Made by a program: the position numbers and the translations under genes
Shown here: positions 1-5,851 of the stretch, piece after piece
Position numbering within the stretch: the first letter of the stretch is position 1
How the letters are laid out: each line of letters begins with the position of its first letter
DNA from: Virgibacillus ihumii
Lineage (GTDB): Bacteria > Bacillota > Bacilli > Bacillales > Amphibacillaceae
DNA length: 10,793 nt
Assembly (NCBI RefSeq): GCF_902726655.1
Contig: NZ_CACVAN010000002.1
Span: 1-10,793 of the forward strand
Reading direction: 5' to 3'
Notes under the pieces: generated by a model
Seen by the model: the letters and a program-made list of their open reading frames with translations, nothing else
Told to the model about the DNA's origin: nothing
Database searches by the model: none

Positions 1-21
1 AACACGAAGACAATGCTTCAA

Positions 22-27
22 GGGCGC
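22..27 (+). repeat. Isolated GGGCGC core, possible decayed copy of the array element (R0)
   Basis: The core GGGCGC is present and is preceded by CAA, as in other copies. The AATAA block expected 8 nt downstream is not there (ATCCT instead). It is either a decayed copy or chance. The rest of positions 1-121 holds two weak inverted repeats (60-66 with 75-81; 86-96 with 104-112, the latter with a 2-nt bulge) and no gene. Confidence 0.25.
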
Positions 28-121
28 AGAACGACATCCTCTCTCTGATTTAAATCCATTATACCTTGAATAATAGGTATATAGGATTAACACCAGAAAA
101 AATCTGGTTAATAATAATATA

Positions 122-143
122 CGAGGGCGCTTTTCCCTAATAA
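122..143 (+). repeat. Array element copy R1
   Basis: GGGCGC at 125-130, then 8 nt (TTTTCCCT), then AATAA at 139-143. The 19 nt from GGGCGC through AATAA are identical to copy R2. It lies upstream of the ASCH pseudogene. An inverted repeat with 7-bp arms (139-145 with 153-159) overlaps its right end. Confidence 0.85.
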
Positions 144-206
144 TAGCACTAGTATTATTTACACGAGGTTGAAATAAAAGTAAAGCTATGTATGGAGGTT
201 ATAATT

Positions 207-651
207 ATGAATCAGGATGCTCAGGCGTACTGGAATGAATATTGGAAAGATCGAGATCAGCCTCAGTCAGTTAGTGCATGGCAATTTGGAGATGATCCTG
301 ATTATCTCGCACGATTGGTAAGATGGCATTAAAACTGCCACTTGCTCAGGATATATATTTTATGAACTGGAGAATGAACCTCTTCCGACAACAGAAGATT
401 ACAGTATTATATTAAACAGTCACGACAAACCTGTAGCAATCATTAAGACAGTGGAGGTTACACTAACTCCAATGAATGAAGTTACTGAAGAGTTTGCTGT
501 TGCAGAAGGTGAAGGGGATAGGACTTACCAATATTGGTGGAAGGCTCATGAAAAATTCTTTGGAAACGAATTGAATGCAATCGGACGGAAATTTTCTGAA
601 GACATGCTCCTTGTTTGTGAACGCTTTAAAGTGATTGATGTAAAAAAATAA
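207..651 (+). pseudogene. ASCH-domain protein, frameshifted
   Basis: The ATG at 207 follows GGAGG (194-198) with 8 nt spacing. The frame reads 41 codons and stops at 330-332. A second frame, open from about 322 to the stop at 651, continues the same protein. Joining them gives about 148 residues, the usual size of a stand-alone ASCH protein. Just after the joint comes GIKTATCS, which fits the ASCH signature G-x-KTAT. A WW-x-AHEKFFGNEL segment and a FSEDMLLVCERFKVID strand near the end also fit the family. ASCH domains have a PUA-like fold and are thought to bind RNA or modified nucleotides; the substrate here is unknown. The shift lies around 318-322 and looks like loss of two bases from a codon after Leu-Val. 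A GTG at 451 could only start a 66-residue fragment lacking the KTAT motif. A sequencing error remains possible. Confidence 0.75.
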
Positions 652-673
652 GTAAAAGATCCATTCTTAAGTA

Positions 674-695
674 ATCGGGCGCTTTTCCCTAATAA
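674..695 (+). repeat. Array element copy R2
   Basis: GGGCGC at 677-682, 8 nt TTTTCCCT, AATAA at 691-695. It lies 22 nt after the ASCH stop and is identical to R1 over 19 nt. It is followed by a small inverted repeat ATGCG/CGCAT (699-703 with 711-715, 7-nt loop). Confidence 0.9.
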
Positions 696-750
696 AAAAA
701 TGCGTTAATATCGCATATAGGGACTATATTGCTGGAATTATCATTATTTA

Positions 751-757
751 GGGAGGG
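751..757 (+). promoter_or_regulatory. Strong Shine-Dalgarno that places the DUF5412-like start near 763-766
   Basis: GGGAGGG at 751-757 lies 5 nt before ATT 763 and 8 nt before TTA 766. No ATG, GTG or TTG in the frame is near it. It is the main evidence that the protein begins with the upstream hydrophobic helix and not at GTG 874. Confidence 0.6.
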
Positions 758-762
758 TTATC

Positions 763-1296
763 ATTTTAATTTTATTTGGTTACTTAATTTCTTTCATTAC
801 CATCATATTATTTTTAGTTTTATGTGCTAACATAATAACTTCTTTCATTAAAAAGAAACCTTTTCCTAAAAAAGTGCTAGTTGCAACGTTGTCTGGGTTT
901 GTTCTGGTGTCTTCAATCTATGTATATGAAATGTACTTTTTTACATTTAGTGAAATTGATAGAGGATCCACTCAAAAGGGACCTGGACCTGTAACATCAC
1001 CCACGGGGGAATATACAGCTAGTGCTTATTATGAATTATATGGTGGTGCAGCAGGCGGAGTTAATGTATGGGTGGAAATAACGAATGACGATGAAAATGA
1101 TAAAAAGAAAACAATATATTATAGTGACGCAAATAAAAGTATCAGTTTAGAATGGGCAAATGAAGATACGCTATTCATTAAAAACGAAAAAAATAGTATG
1201 AAATTAAACGTGGAGAAAGAGATTTATCACGATAGAGGATTAGTCTGCCAGAGTTTACTGATGAAAGATGAGTATGAAACTTGCTACCAAAACTAA
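763..1296 (+). CDS. DUF5412-like membrane-anchored protein; start codon rare or lost
   Basis: The frame is open well upstream of the first conventional start (GTG 874). It encodes a hydrophobic N-terminal helix (about residues 2-24), a basic KKKPFPKK linker and a second hydrophobic segment (about 38-55), then a soluble extracytoplasmic domain. That domain has GPGPVTSPTGEYTASAYYE, GGAAGGVNVWVEIT, an IYYSDA strand and a LEWANEDTLFI strand, which I associate with the DUF5412 family; the function is unknown. A strong Shine-Dalgarno GGGAGGG sits at 751-757, but the codons at a suitable distance are ATT (763) and TTA (766). I give the ATT as the nominal start, making about 177 residues. TTA at 766 would be an ideal TTG start with one base changed. 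Starting at GTG 874 would remove the first helix and has no good ribosome binding site. The gene lies between copies R2 and R3. Family assignment is from memory of the pattern, moderate confidence. Confidence 0.65.
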   Translation: MLILFGYLISFITIILFLVLCANIITSFIKKKPFPKKVLVATLSGFVLVSSIYVYEMYFFTFSEIDRGSTQKGPGPVTSPTGEYTASAYYELYGGAAGGVNVWVEITNDDENDKKKTIYYSDANKSISLEWANEDTLFIKNEKNSMKLNVEKEIYHDRGLVCQSLLMKDEYETCYQN

Positions 1297-1312
1297 TATC
1301 TTTTATTACATT

Positions 1313-1334
1313 ATCGGGCGCTTATCTGTAATAA
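1313..1334 (+). repeat. Array element copy R3
   Basis: GGGCGC at 1316-1321, 8 nt TTATCTGT, AATAA at 1330-1334. It lies 16 nt after the DUF5412-like stop and is followed by a small inverted repeat ATAC-CC-GTAT (1341-1350). Confidence 0.85.
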
Positions 1335-1406
1335 AGATCGATACCCGTATTGTACATAAGAGTCATTTAATGGAATAATCGTATCGGTCAGAACGGGGGA
1401 AGAACG

Positions 1407-1865
1407 ATGACAGTAACATTAAAAACAATGAGTTCAGAAGAATTTCAACAATATTTGAGTTATGCAATTGATAACTTTGCAAACGAGCAAATTAAATCTG
1501 GAAATTGGAAGCAAGAGGGAGCAATCAGTAAGGCAGCGAAGGAACACAAACATTTACTTCCTGACGGACCAAATACCGATAACAATTATTTATTTACAAT
1601 TCGTGATGGAGACTTAAAGGTTGGAATGGTATGGCTAGCAAACAAGGATGATAATAAGGGTTTCATTTATGATATTAACATTTGGACAGGCAATCAAGGT
1701 AAAGGTTATGGAAAACAAGCAATGAAGCAAGTTGAAATCATAGCCAAAGAGATTGGATTGAAAATGATAGGACTTCATGTCTTTGGTCATAACAAAGTGG
1801 CAAGGAGCCTATATGAACAACTAGGATATGTTGAAACAAATATAAAAATGGAAAAATCATTATAG
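1407..1865 (+). CDS. GNAT family N-acetyltransferase
   Basis: Encodes 152 residues, a normal length for a single-domain GNAT enzyme, which transfers an acetyl group from acetyl-CoA to an amine. The acetyl-CoA loop is visible as QGKGYG at about 97-102 (family pattern Q/R-x-x-G-x-G/A), preceded by the beta-4 strand GFIYDINIW and followed by helix alpha-3. Motif B is at about 129-141: N129, then LYEQLGY with Tyr136 in the position of the usual general acid. The N-terminal half (beta-1 to beta-3, about 1-80) is intact. The ATG at 1407 follows a GGGGGA site at 1395-1400. The substrate cannot be told from sequence; small-molecule, protein and antibiotic acceptors are all known in the superfamily. 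It is flanked by copies R3 and R4 with only short gaps. Confidence 0.9.
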   Translation: MTVTLKTMSSEEFQQYLSYAIDNFANEQIKSGNWKQEGAISKAAKEHKHLLPDGPNTDNNYLFTIRDGDLKVGMVWLANKDDNKGFIYDINIWTGNQGKGYGKQAMKQVEIIAKEIGLKMIGLHVFGHNKVARSLYEQLGYVETNIKMEKSL

Positions 1866-1876
1866 GTTATTGAGGA

Positions 1877-1898
1877 ATTGGGCGCGCTAATCGAATAG
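1877..1898 (+). repeat. Array element copy R4
   Basis: GGGCGC at 1880-1885, 8 nt GCTAATCG, AATAG at 1894-1898. It begins 11 nt after the GNAT stop, and the hydrolase ribosome binding site starts 2 nt after it, so the element fills nearly the whole gap. Confidence 0.85.
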
Positions 1899-1913
1899 AT
1901 AGGGGGATGGAAA

Positions 1914-2819
1914 GTGGGAAGAACTTCAAACGAAAAATTAATTCATATTCGGGGAAAAGATATGTACGTAGAAGTTCATGGTTCGGAAAATAAACCACCT
2001 CTTTTATATCTACATGGAGGACCTGGTGAAAGTTGTTACGAGTTTTGTTATCACCAGGGGAAAAGGTTACATGAAGATGTTAGACTTATTGCGGTTGACC
2101 AGAGAGGTGTTTGTCGATCAGAGGCGATTGATAGAGAGGAAAGTTTTTCTTTAACTGATATTGTGATGGACTGTGAGGAGCTAAGAAAAGAATTGGGTAT
2201 TAAAAAATGGGCTTTGTTGGGGCATTCTTTTGGTGGTTACTTATGCCTTTTATATGCCACCATTTTTCCAGAGTCAGTTAGCCGAATCATTTTTGAATGT
2301 CCCACATTTGATTTTGGACTAACTACAAGAAATTCGTTAAGAAAAGCATCAAAATTGTTCAAAGATGAGGGAAAGAAAAATTTAGCAGAACAATGTTTAA
2401 TGCTATCCAAATCTGGTAAAACAACCAAAGATTTAATGTTGGAATTTATGAAGATACGTCCTGAATTAGGTGAAAGGGGAATGGAGATACACGTTCATAA
2501 TTTTGATAATCCAACTGATTATTCATCATACACAGATGATGAATGGGAGCAGTTTTTCAAAAAAACTGATATACATAATGATCGATTATTGGATGGTGAT
2601 GAAATGTTTAATTCGTTGCTTCCAAGGCTTAAGGAAGTTACCCAGCCCGCTATTTTAATAAACGGCCAATATGATCCGGTAACTTGTGATGAACAGATTA
2701 AAACCTTTCTCGCTGATGTGGAGCATAGTGAAATAGTTACACTAAAAGATAGTGGTCATTTCCCTCATTTTGAAAAACCAGAAAGTTTCAAAGAAATTGT
2801 AGTTGACTTTTTACAATAA
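1914..2819 (+). CDS. Alpha/beta hydrolase, prolyl-aminopeptidase-like (S33)
   Basis: A 301-residue alpha/beta hydrolase, full length for the family. HGGPG (34-38) supplies the oxyanion-hole loop and DQRG (62-65) follows; this pair is typical of S33 proline iminopeptidases and close relatives. The nucleophile elbow is GHSFGG with Ser105. The acid is most likely Asp254 in NGQYDPV and the base His282 in DSGHFPHFEKP, giving a complete triad. A cap region of about 130-230 lies between core strands 6 and 7. There is no signal peptide, so the enzyme is probably cytoplasmic. The start is GTG 1914, 6 nt after AGGGGGA (1901-1907). Peptidase versus small-ester hydrolase activity cannot be settled from the motifs. 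It lies between copies R4 and R5a. Confidence 0.9.
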   Translation: MGRTSNEKLIHIRGKDMYVEVHGSENKPPLLYLHGGPGESCYEFCYHQGKRLHEDVRLIAVDQRGVCRSEAIDREESFSLTDIVMDCEELRKELGIKKWALLGHSFGGYLCLLYATIFPESVSRIIFECPTFDFGLTTRNSLRKASKLFKDEGKKNLAEQCLMLSKSGKTTKDLMLEFMKIRPELGERGMEIHVHNFDNPTDYSSYTDDEWEQFFKKTDIHNDRLLDGDEMFNSLLPRLKEVTQPAILINGQYDPVTCDEQIKTFLADVEHSEIVTLKDSGHFPHFEKPESFKEIVVDFLQ

Positions 2820-2837
2820 TTTTGTCGATGTTCCGTA

Positions 2838-2859
2838 AACGGGTGCGATTCCCGAATTG
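2838..2859 (+). repeat. Array element copy R5a (GGGTGC variant)
   Basis: GGGTGC at 2841-2846, 8 nt GATTCCCG, AATTG at 2855-2859. One base differs in the core and two in the right block. It begins 18 nt after the hydrolase stop. CGGG/CCCG within it could form a 4-bp hairpin. Confidence 0.7.
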
Positions 2860-2862
2860 AAT

Positions 2863-2880
2863 GCGGCTTTTCCCTAATGA
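2863..2880 (+). repeat. Array element copy R5b (degenerate core)
   Basis: GCGGC at 2863-2867, then TTTTCCCT and AATGA (2876-2880). The 11 nt TTTTCCCTAAT match R1 and R2 exactly. It lies only 3 nt after R5a, so this gap carries two head-to-tail copies. Confidence 0.65.
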
Positions 2881-2904
2881 GCACAGTTTAGTTAAAGAAG
2901 AAGT

Positions 2905-2910
2905 TATAAT
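2905..2910 (+). promoter_or_regulatory. Probable -10 box upstream of the lipoprotein gene
   Basis: A perfect TATAAT lies 80 nt before the lipoprotein ATG. No good -35 is visible 16-18 nt upstream, so the promoter call is tentative. If used, it would place a roughly 75-nt leader ahead of the gene containing the inverted and direct repeats at 2928-2968. Confidence 0.4.
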
Positions 2911-2927
2911 ATAATATGATTAGAGTA

Positions 2928-2942
2928 ATCCTTGGAAAGGAT
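2928..2942 (+). repeat. Inverted repeat in the lipoprotein leader
   Basis: ATCCTT (2928-2933) and AAGGAT (2937-2942) are perfect 6-bp arms around a 3-nt GGA loop. The repeat lies between the TATAAT and the ribosome binding site, so it could be an operator or a leader hairpin. No T-run follows, so it is not a terminator. Confidence 0.45.
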
Positions 2943-2946
2943 CTTA

Positions 2947-2968
2947 TCCTAACTAAATCCTAACTAAA
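2947..2968 (+). repeat. Perfect 11-bp tandem direct repeat
   Basis: TCCTAACTAAA occurs at 2947-2957 and again at 2958-2968 with no spacer, 9 nt before the AAGGAG of the lipoprotein gene. It could be a regulator half-site pair or a simple duplication. Confidence 0.6.
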
Positions 2969-2990
2969 CGCACAATGAAGGAGACGATAT

Positions 2991-3662
2991 ATGAGACACC
3001 TATATCTGTTTGGGGGTTTAATTTTGATGTTTGCGCTACTATTTGGGTGTTCCTCCGAACCTCAAACAGCTGACTCTAACGATGCCGATGAACCAATGAA
3101 AGAAAATTCTTCAAGATCTACAGAACTTTCCAAAAAACAAAACGCAACTAAAAAAGACAAAGCTACATATGAAGAAAATCAAGAAATGAATAATGACAAC
3201 AATCCTCGCTCAAAAACAAAGTCAGATAGTGTTTCTCAAGAAAAAATGGAGCAATTAAAGAAAACATTGAGAACTTATATATTTGATGAGTATATGGATA
3301 GCTCCGATTATGTTTATGCAAAGGGAATTAATTGGACTAAGAATTTTTATGACAATCTAACCGCTAAAGAAATTTGGACTGTTATGGAGGAATATAAAGA
3401 AAAGAATAACGGTAAGGAAGGGACATTGTTTGATAAAGCTAATTATCTTTCGGTAAATGCACCTATAAAAGATAATTGGAAAGAGTTATTTTTAGTAAAT
3501 TGGAAAAACAGCCCCTACTCAGGAAATGATAACGAAATCGTAAAGATGATTGATAAAGGTGATGTAGTGTGGGTTTATACAGAACAGATTTCTTATACAG
3601 GTGAAGAAAACAATTATCCTTATATCGTTTTAGATAAGAGAACTGGTTTTTGGCACGGATGA
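2991..3662 (+). CDS. Putative lipoprotein, function unknown
   Basis: Encodes 223 residues. The N-terminus is a lipoprotein signal peptide: MRH, a hydrophobic stretch, then a lipobox LFGC with Cys20 as the expected lipidated residue, followed by SSEP. Residues about 21-80 are a polar, Lys/Glu/Ser/Asn-rich linker typical of Bacillus lipoproteins, lifting the domain off the membrane. A globular part of about 85-223 follows, rich in Trp and Tyr (INWTKNFYDN, WTVMEEYKEK, LFLVNWKN, VVWVYTEQISY) and ending in the strand-turn PYIVLDKRTGFWHG. I do not recognise the domain. AAGGAG (2978-2983) lies 7 nt before ATG 2991. It probably acts on the outer face of the cytoplasmic membrane. Copies R5a/R5b precede it and a degenerate copy follows. 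Confidence 0.85.
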   Translation: MRHLYLFGGLILMFALLFGCSSEPQTADSNDADEPMKENSSRSTELSKKQNATKKDKATYEENQEMNNDNNPRSKTKSDSVSQEKMEQLKKTLRTYIFDEYMDSSDYVYAKGINWTKNFYDNLTAKEIWTVMEEYKEKNNGKEGTLFDKANYLSVNAPIKDNWKELFLVNWKNSPYSGNDNEIVKMIDKGDVVWVYTEQISYTGEENNYPYIVLDKRTGFWHG

Positions 3663-3682
3663 GAAACAATTTTAATTCATAC

Positions 3683-3704
3683 AACGGGTAACATAGACTA
3701 GTAA
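3683..3704 (+). repeat. Very degenerate possible element copy (R5c)
   Basis: AAC-GGG is followed by TAA in place of CGC, then 8 nt and AGTAA (3700-3704). The gap geometry fits the other copies, as does the position 20 nt after a stop. The sequence match alone is weak. Confidence 0.3.
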
Positions 3705-3720
3705 TAGGCAGATGCGAAAT

Positions 3721-3870
3721 ATGAAAAAAGGGATAGCTTTGTTGTTTATGGGATTAGTAATTTTTATGTTAGGTATATATTTATCCATTCACTGGGTTGT
3801 GATTGGAACCTTTCTTGGCGTTGGTGGAGGAATCATAATCGGTAGCAGCTCTTATTTTAAAATTAAATAA
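3721..3870 (+). CDS. Small two-helix membrane protein (49 aa)
   Basis: Encodes 49 residues beginning MKKGIALLFMG. Two hydrophobic segments (about 4-22 and 24-43) are joined by the short IHW turn. The second is glycine-rich (GTFLGVGGGIIIG), and the tail YFKIK is basic, so both ends are probably cytoplasmic. No family recognised. An in-frame ATG at 3712 would add three residues, and neither start has a strong Shine-Dalgarno; only a weak AGG lies near 3706-3708. Support comes from the membrane-protein composition and the position between flanking genes. Copy R6 lies 34 nt downstream. Confidence 0.55.
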   Translation: MKKGIALLFMGLVIFMLGIYLSIHWVVIGTFLGVGGGIIIGSSSYFKIK

Positions 3871-3903
3871 TATTGCTTTCCGAAACAACTAACTTATGTC
3901 GCT

Positions 3904-3925
3904 AACGGGCGCGGTTATCGAAGGT
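3904..3925 (+). repeat. Array element copy R6
   Basis: AAC then GGGCGC at 3907-3912 and GGTTATCG (8 nt). The right block is AAGGT instead of AATAA. The core is exact and the right block is weak. Confidence 0.65.
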
Positions 3926-4280
3926 ATACGGGGCAAATGATCCAATTTTAATTTTAGACATCAGCATATATAATCCCTATGAACAGACAGGCTTTATTTT
4001 TTATTGGCTAGAAGACGTTCAAACAAAACCCTGGGAACGCAGACTCCTAAATAGTTGAGCCACTGGATAATAAAGCATCGCCTCAAACGATCCTAAGACC
4101 ATTCTCCGGGAGTGTTCCGAAGCAATAAATCTGCAATTTGTATTCTTTGCTTAGCCCGGAATACAAGACTTAGATTCATTTGTCAAGGAACAAAACAAAT
4201 TGGAAATTGACATCAACTGTGAATTAAAACTTATTATACGAGGATGGGTACATTATGCAAAAATTTTCGCAAGAGGTTAT
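3921..4280 (+). pseudogene. Decayed protein-coding remnant, unrecognised
   Basis: One reading frame (codons in phase with 3957) gives protein-like text broken by four stops: a stretch with DPILILDISIYNPYEQTG and FIFYWLEDV up to a TGA near 4056, two adjacent TAA codons near 4070, then TILRECSEAINLQFVFFA, a TAG near 4156, and DLDSFVKEQNKLEIDINCEL running into the start of the next gene. All four parts lie in the same frame without indels, which fits a gene dying by point mutation. No start or family is recognisable. The alternative is chance openness in AT-rich DNA. It directly follows copy R6, where the other gaps have a gene. Confidence 0.35.
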
Positions 4281-4983
4281 TAATAAACTAAAACATTATG
4301 TCTATACTTATGCTGAGCCGATAACGGATGAGGTGTTTTATGTTGGAAAAGGCGTTGGTAATCGCGTGTTTTATCATTTGACTGATACGGAAGATACTCC
4401 CAAAACCCGTATGGTTAAAAGTATCCGGGAAAGGGGAATGGAACCGAAAATTGAAATACTCACTCATGGCCTGGAGGATAGTGAAACGGCATTAAAAGTA
4501 GAGGCTGCGGTAATTGACTTAATTGGGAAAGAAAAATTAACCAATGCAGTACGAGGATTTCAAAGTGGGGTGTATGGAAAAGTTGGTTTAAACCAACTCA
4601 TTTCTCATTATGATCGGGAAGTGGCTAGTATAGAGGAACCGGTGATACTAATTCGATTGAATAAAATTTTCCGCTATGATATGACTGATATAGAATTATA
4701 TGATGCAACAAGAGGTGCTTGGAAAATAGGGAAAGATCGAGAGAAAGCAAAGTACGCTTTTGCGGTATTTGATGGAATTGTACACGAAATATATAATGTA
4801 GTATCTTGGTTTAAGGCAGGAAGTACGTTTAATACCCGGGCAGATGCTAACGAGGAAAATCGCTGGGAGTTTGTTGGAAAGATTGCAGATGATTCTGTAC
4901 GAGTAAAATACCTCCAAAAGTCGGTAGAGCAATATTTAACAAAAGGAGCACAAAACCCAATTAAATATGTAAACATCAAATAA
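4255..4983 (+). CDS. GIY-YIG domain protein (COG3680/LEM-3-like) with an extra C-terminal domain
   Basis: Encodes 242 residues. The N-terminal part is a GIY-YIG nuclease module of the COG3680/LEM-3-like type: the first strand YVYTYAEP (15-22), FYVGKG (28-33) as the YIG strand with Gly31, then Arg37 in GNRVFYHL as the expected catalytic Arg. Glu83 in the helix KVEAAVIDLI is the expected metal ligand, and LTNAVRGFQSG closes the domain near 105. All key residues are present, so it could be an active nuclease. Residues about 128-242 form a second domain (ILIRLNK, TRGAWKIG, AKYAFAVFDGIVHEIYNV, WFKAGSTF, WEFVGKI, and the end GAQNPIKYVNI). The order of elements suggests a PUA/EVE-like reader fold, which is my inference. 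ATG 4255 follows AGGATGGG (4241-4248). The role is unknown; DNA processing, defence or element biology are possible. Confidence 0.8.
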   Translation: MQKFSQEVINKLKHYVYTYAEPITDEVFYVGKGVGNRVFYHLTDTEDTPKTRMVKSIRERGMEPKIEILTHGLEDSETALKVEAAVIDLIGKEKLTNAVRGFQSGVYGKVGLNQLISHYDREVASIEEPVILIRLNKIFRYDMTDIELYDATRGAWKIGKDREKAKYAFAVFDGIVHEIYNVVSWFKAGSTFNTRADANEENRWEFVGKIADDSVRVKYLQKSVEQYLTKGAQNPIKYVNIK

Positions 4984-5073
4984 TAACCAAGGAACGGAAA
5001 GAAGATGTTAGTTTCTTAAAAATTATCAAAAACAATAATTAAGAGTTAAACGAAAATTAATTTGCTTTTGCTG

Positions 5074-5094
5074 ACAGGGCGTTAGTAGTAATGT
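5074..5094 (+). repeat. Array element copy R7 (degenerate)
   Basis: ACA then GGGCGT at 5077-5082, with a TAATG block slightly displaced from the standard spacing. It lies 48 nt upstream of the good copy R8, making a second gap with two copies. Confidence 0.4.
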
Positions 5095-5121
5095 ATTAAT
5101 AATATACTTTTACCTTCAAGA

Positions 5122-5143
5122 ATTGGGCGCGATTCACTAATAA
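5122..5143 (+). repeat. Array element copy R8
   Basis: GGGCGC at 5125-5130, 8 nt GATTCACT, AATAA at 5139-5143. It is followed directly by a small inverted repeat GGTGT-CA-ACACC (5145-5156). The gap 4984-5221 otherwise holds nothing I can support. Confidence 0.85.
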
Positions 5144-5221
5144 TGGTGTCAACACCGCATACTGGATCAGATTGTTGAACAGATGGGAGTGCATTCTTCG
5201 TAGCTTGAATGAGGTGAGTAA

Positions 5222-5401
5222 ATGCTTAAACATTTTTTGTTTTTTATAATTATGTTAGTTGGTTTGTCTATATGGAATCTTGTGTTTCCTTCACATAGTC
5301 AAAGCATATTAGAAATAATAGGTACTTCAATCGTTGCTACACTTGCTTATTGGTTTATAAGCTGGCCAGAGTCTAAAAAAAACAAATCAGATGAAGACTG
5401 A
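5222..5401 (+). CDS. Small two-helix membrane protein (59 aa)
   Basis: Encodes 59 residues starting MLKHFLFFIIML. Two hydrophobic segments (about 4-23 and 29-49) have a short polar loop PSHSQS between them and a charged tail SKKNKSDED that should be cytoplasmic. ATG 5222 follows AGGTGA (5212-5217) at a short 4-nt spacing. No family recognised. Support is the ribosome binding site, the membrane-protein pattern and the position between copies R8 and R9. Confidence 0.65.
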   Translation: MLKHFLFFIIMLVGLSIWNLVFPSHSQSILEIIGTSIVATLAYWFISWPESKKNKSDED

Positions 5402-5416
5402 TTGTTTTTTAAAACA

Positions 5417-5438
5417 ATTGGGCGCTGTTCCGGAATAA
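5417..5438 (+). repeat. Array element copy R9
   Basis: GGGCGC at 5420-5425, 8 nt TGTTCCGG, AATAA at 5434-5438. It begins 15 nt after the preceding stop and is followed by the palindrome CTAG-GCGT-CTAG (5441-5452). Confidence 0.85.
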
Positions 5439-5495
5439 AACTAGGCGTCTAGCCCTGCAGAAAAGGATCATTTTGCGGCAAAAGAGGTGAATAGT

Positions 5496-5819
5496 ATGGG
5501 AACCGAAACTGCTAGTGATTGGCTAAAGGATAAGGGACTATCAAATGCTGATATTGATTTTGTTGAAACGATATTGACTTTCACGTCTACTACCAAGGAA
5601 CAAAAAAACAAATTAGTTGAGATTAATAAAACACTTCAAACGTCTTTTCCCGATAAAAAGGCAGAGATTGATCCAAACTTAACACTTTCGCAATTTGATA
5701 AAATACTGCGGGATAATGGGATAGCTATTGATGTAATTGAAATGCTCACAAGGTATAAAGAACAAGGTTTATGCACGAATTTATGTAATCGATTATTAGA
5801 AGGTCAGCTGTATCATTAA
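5496..5819 (+). CDS. Hypothetical soluble protein (107 aa)
   Basis: Encodes 107 residues from ATG 5496, which lies 6 nt after AAGAGGTG (5482-5489). The in-frame GTG at 5487 falls inside that ribosome binding site, so I reject it as the start. The sequence is polar and looks all-helical: TASDWLKDKGLSNADIDFVE, a KEQKNKLVEINKTLQ helix, LTLSQFDKILRDNG, IDVIEMLTRYKEQG, and a final CTNLCNRLLEGQ with a C-x3-C pair at about 94 and 98. There is no signal peptide or membrane segment. I do not recognise a family; a small regulatory or immunity-type helical protein is possible but unsupported. Its stop codon TAA is the first part of copy R10. Confidence 0.75.
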   Translation: MGTETASDWLKDKGLSNADIDFVETILTFTSTTKEQKNKLVEINKTLQTSFPDKKAEIDPNLTLSQFDKILRDNGIAIDVIEMLTRYKEQGLCTNLCNRLLEGQLYH

Positions 5820-5839
5820 CGGGCGCCATTCTTGAACAA
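5817..5839 (+). repeat. Array element copy R10, overlapping a stop codon and next to an RBS
   Basis: The TAAC at 5817-5820 holds the stop codon of the upstream gene. GGGCGC at 5821-5826, 8 nt CATTCTTG and AACAA at 5835-5839 follow. The last two bases begin AAGGGGA (5838-5844), the ribosome binding site of the next gene. The entire intergenic space is therefore the element plus an 8-nt spacer. Confidence 0.85.
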
Positions 5840-5851
5840 GGGGATTATTTT

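Noticed and set aside
86..112. Inverted repeat at the window start as a terminator
   Set aside because: The stem is bulged and weak, and no T-run follows.
4207..4240. Perfect TTGACA at 4207-4212 as a -35 box for the GIY-YIG gene
   Set aside because: The nearest -10-like sequence (TATTAT 4232-4237) has a 19-nt spacer and would start transcription inside the ribosome binding site.
4674..4979. A 101-codon reverse-strand frame inside the GIY-YIG gene
   Set aside because: It is antisense to a gene with clear motifs, has no ribosome binding site and shows no recognisable domain.
5074..5094. GGGCGTTAG at copy R7 resembles the right end of an integron attC site
   Set aside because: No paired left core or folded attC-like arms surround it, other copies do not share GTTAG, and no integrase gene is in the window.
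5487..5495. GTG 5487 as the start of the 107-residue protein
   Set aside because: It lies within the Shine-Dalgarno of the ATG at 5496.
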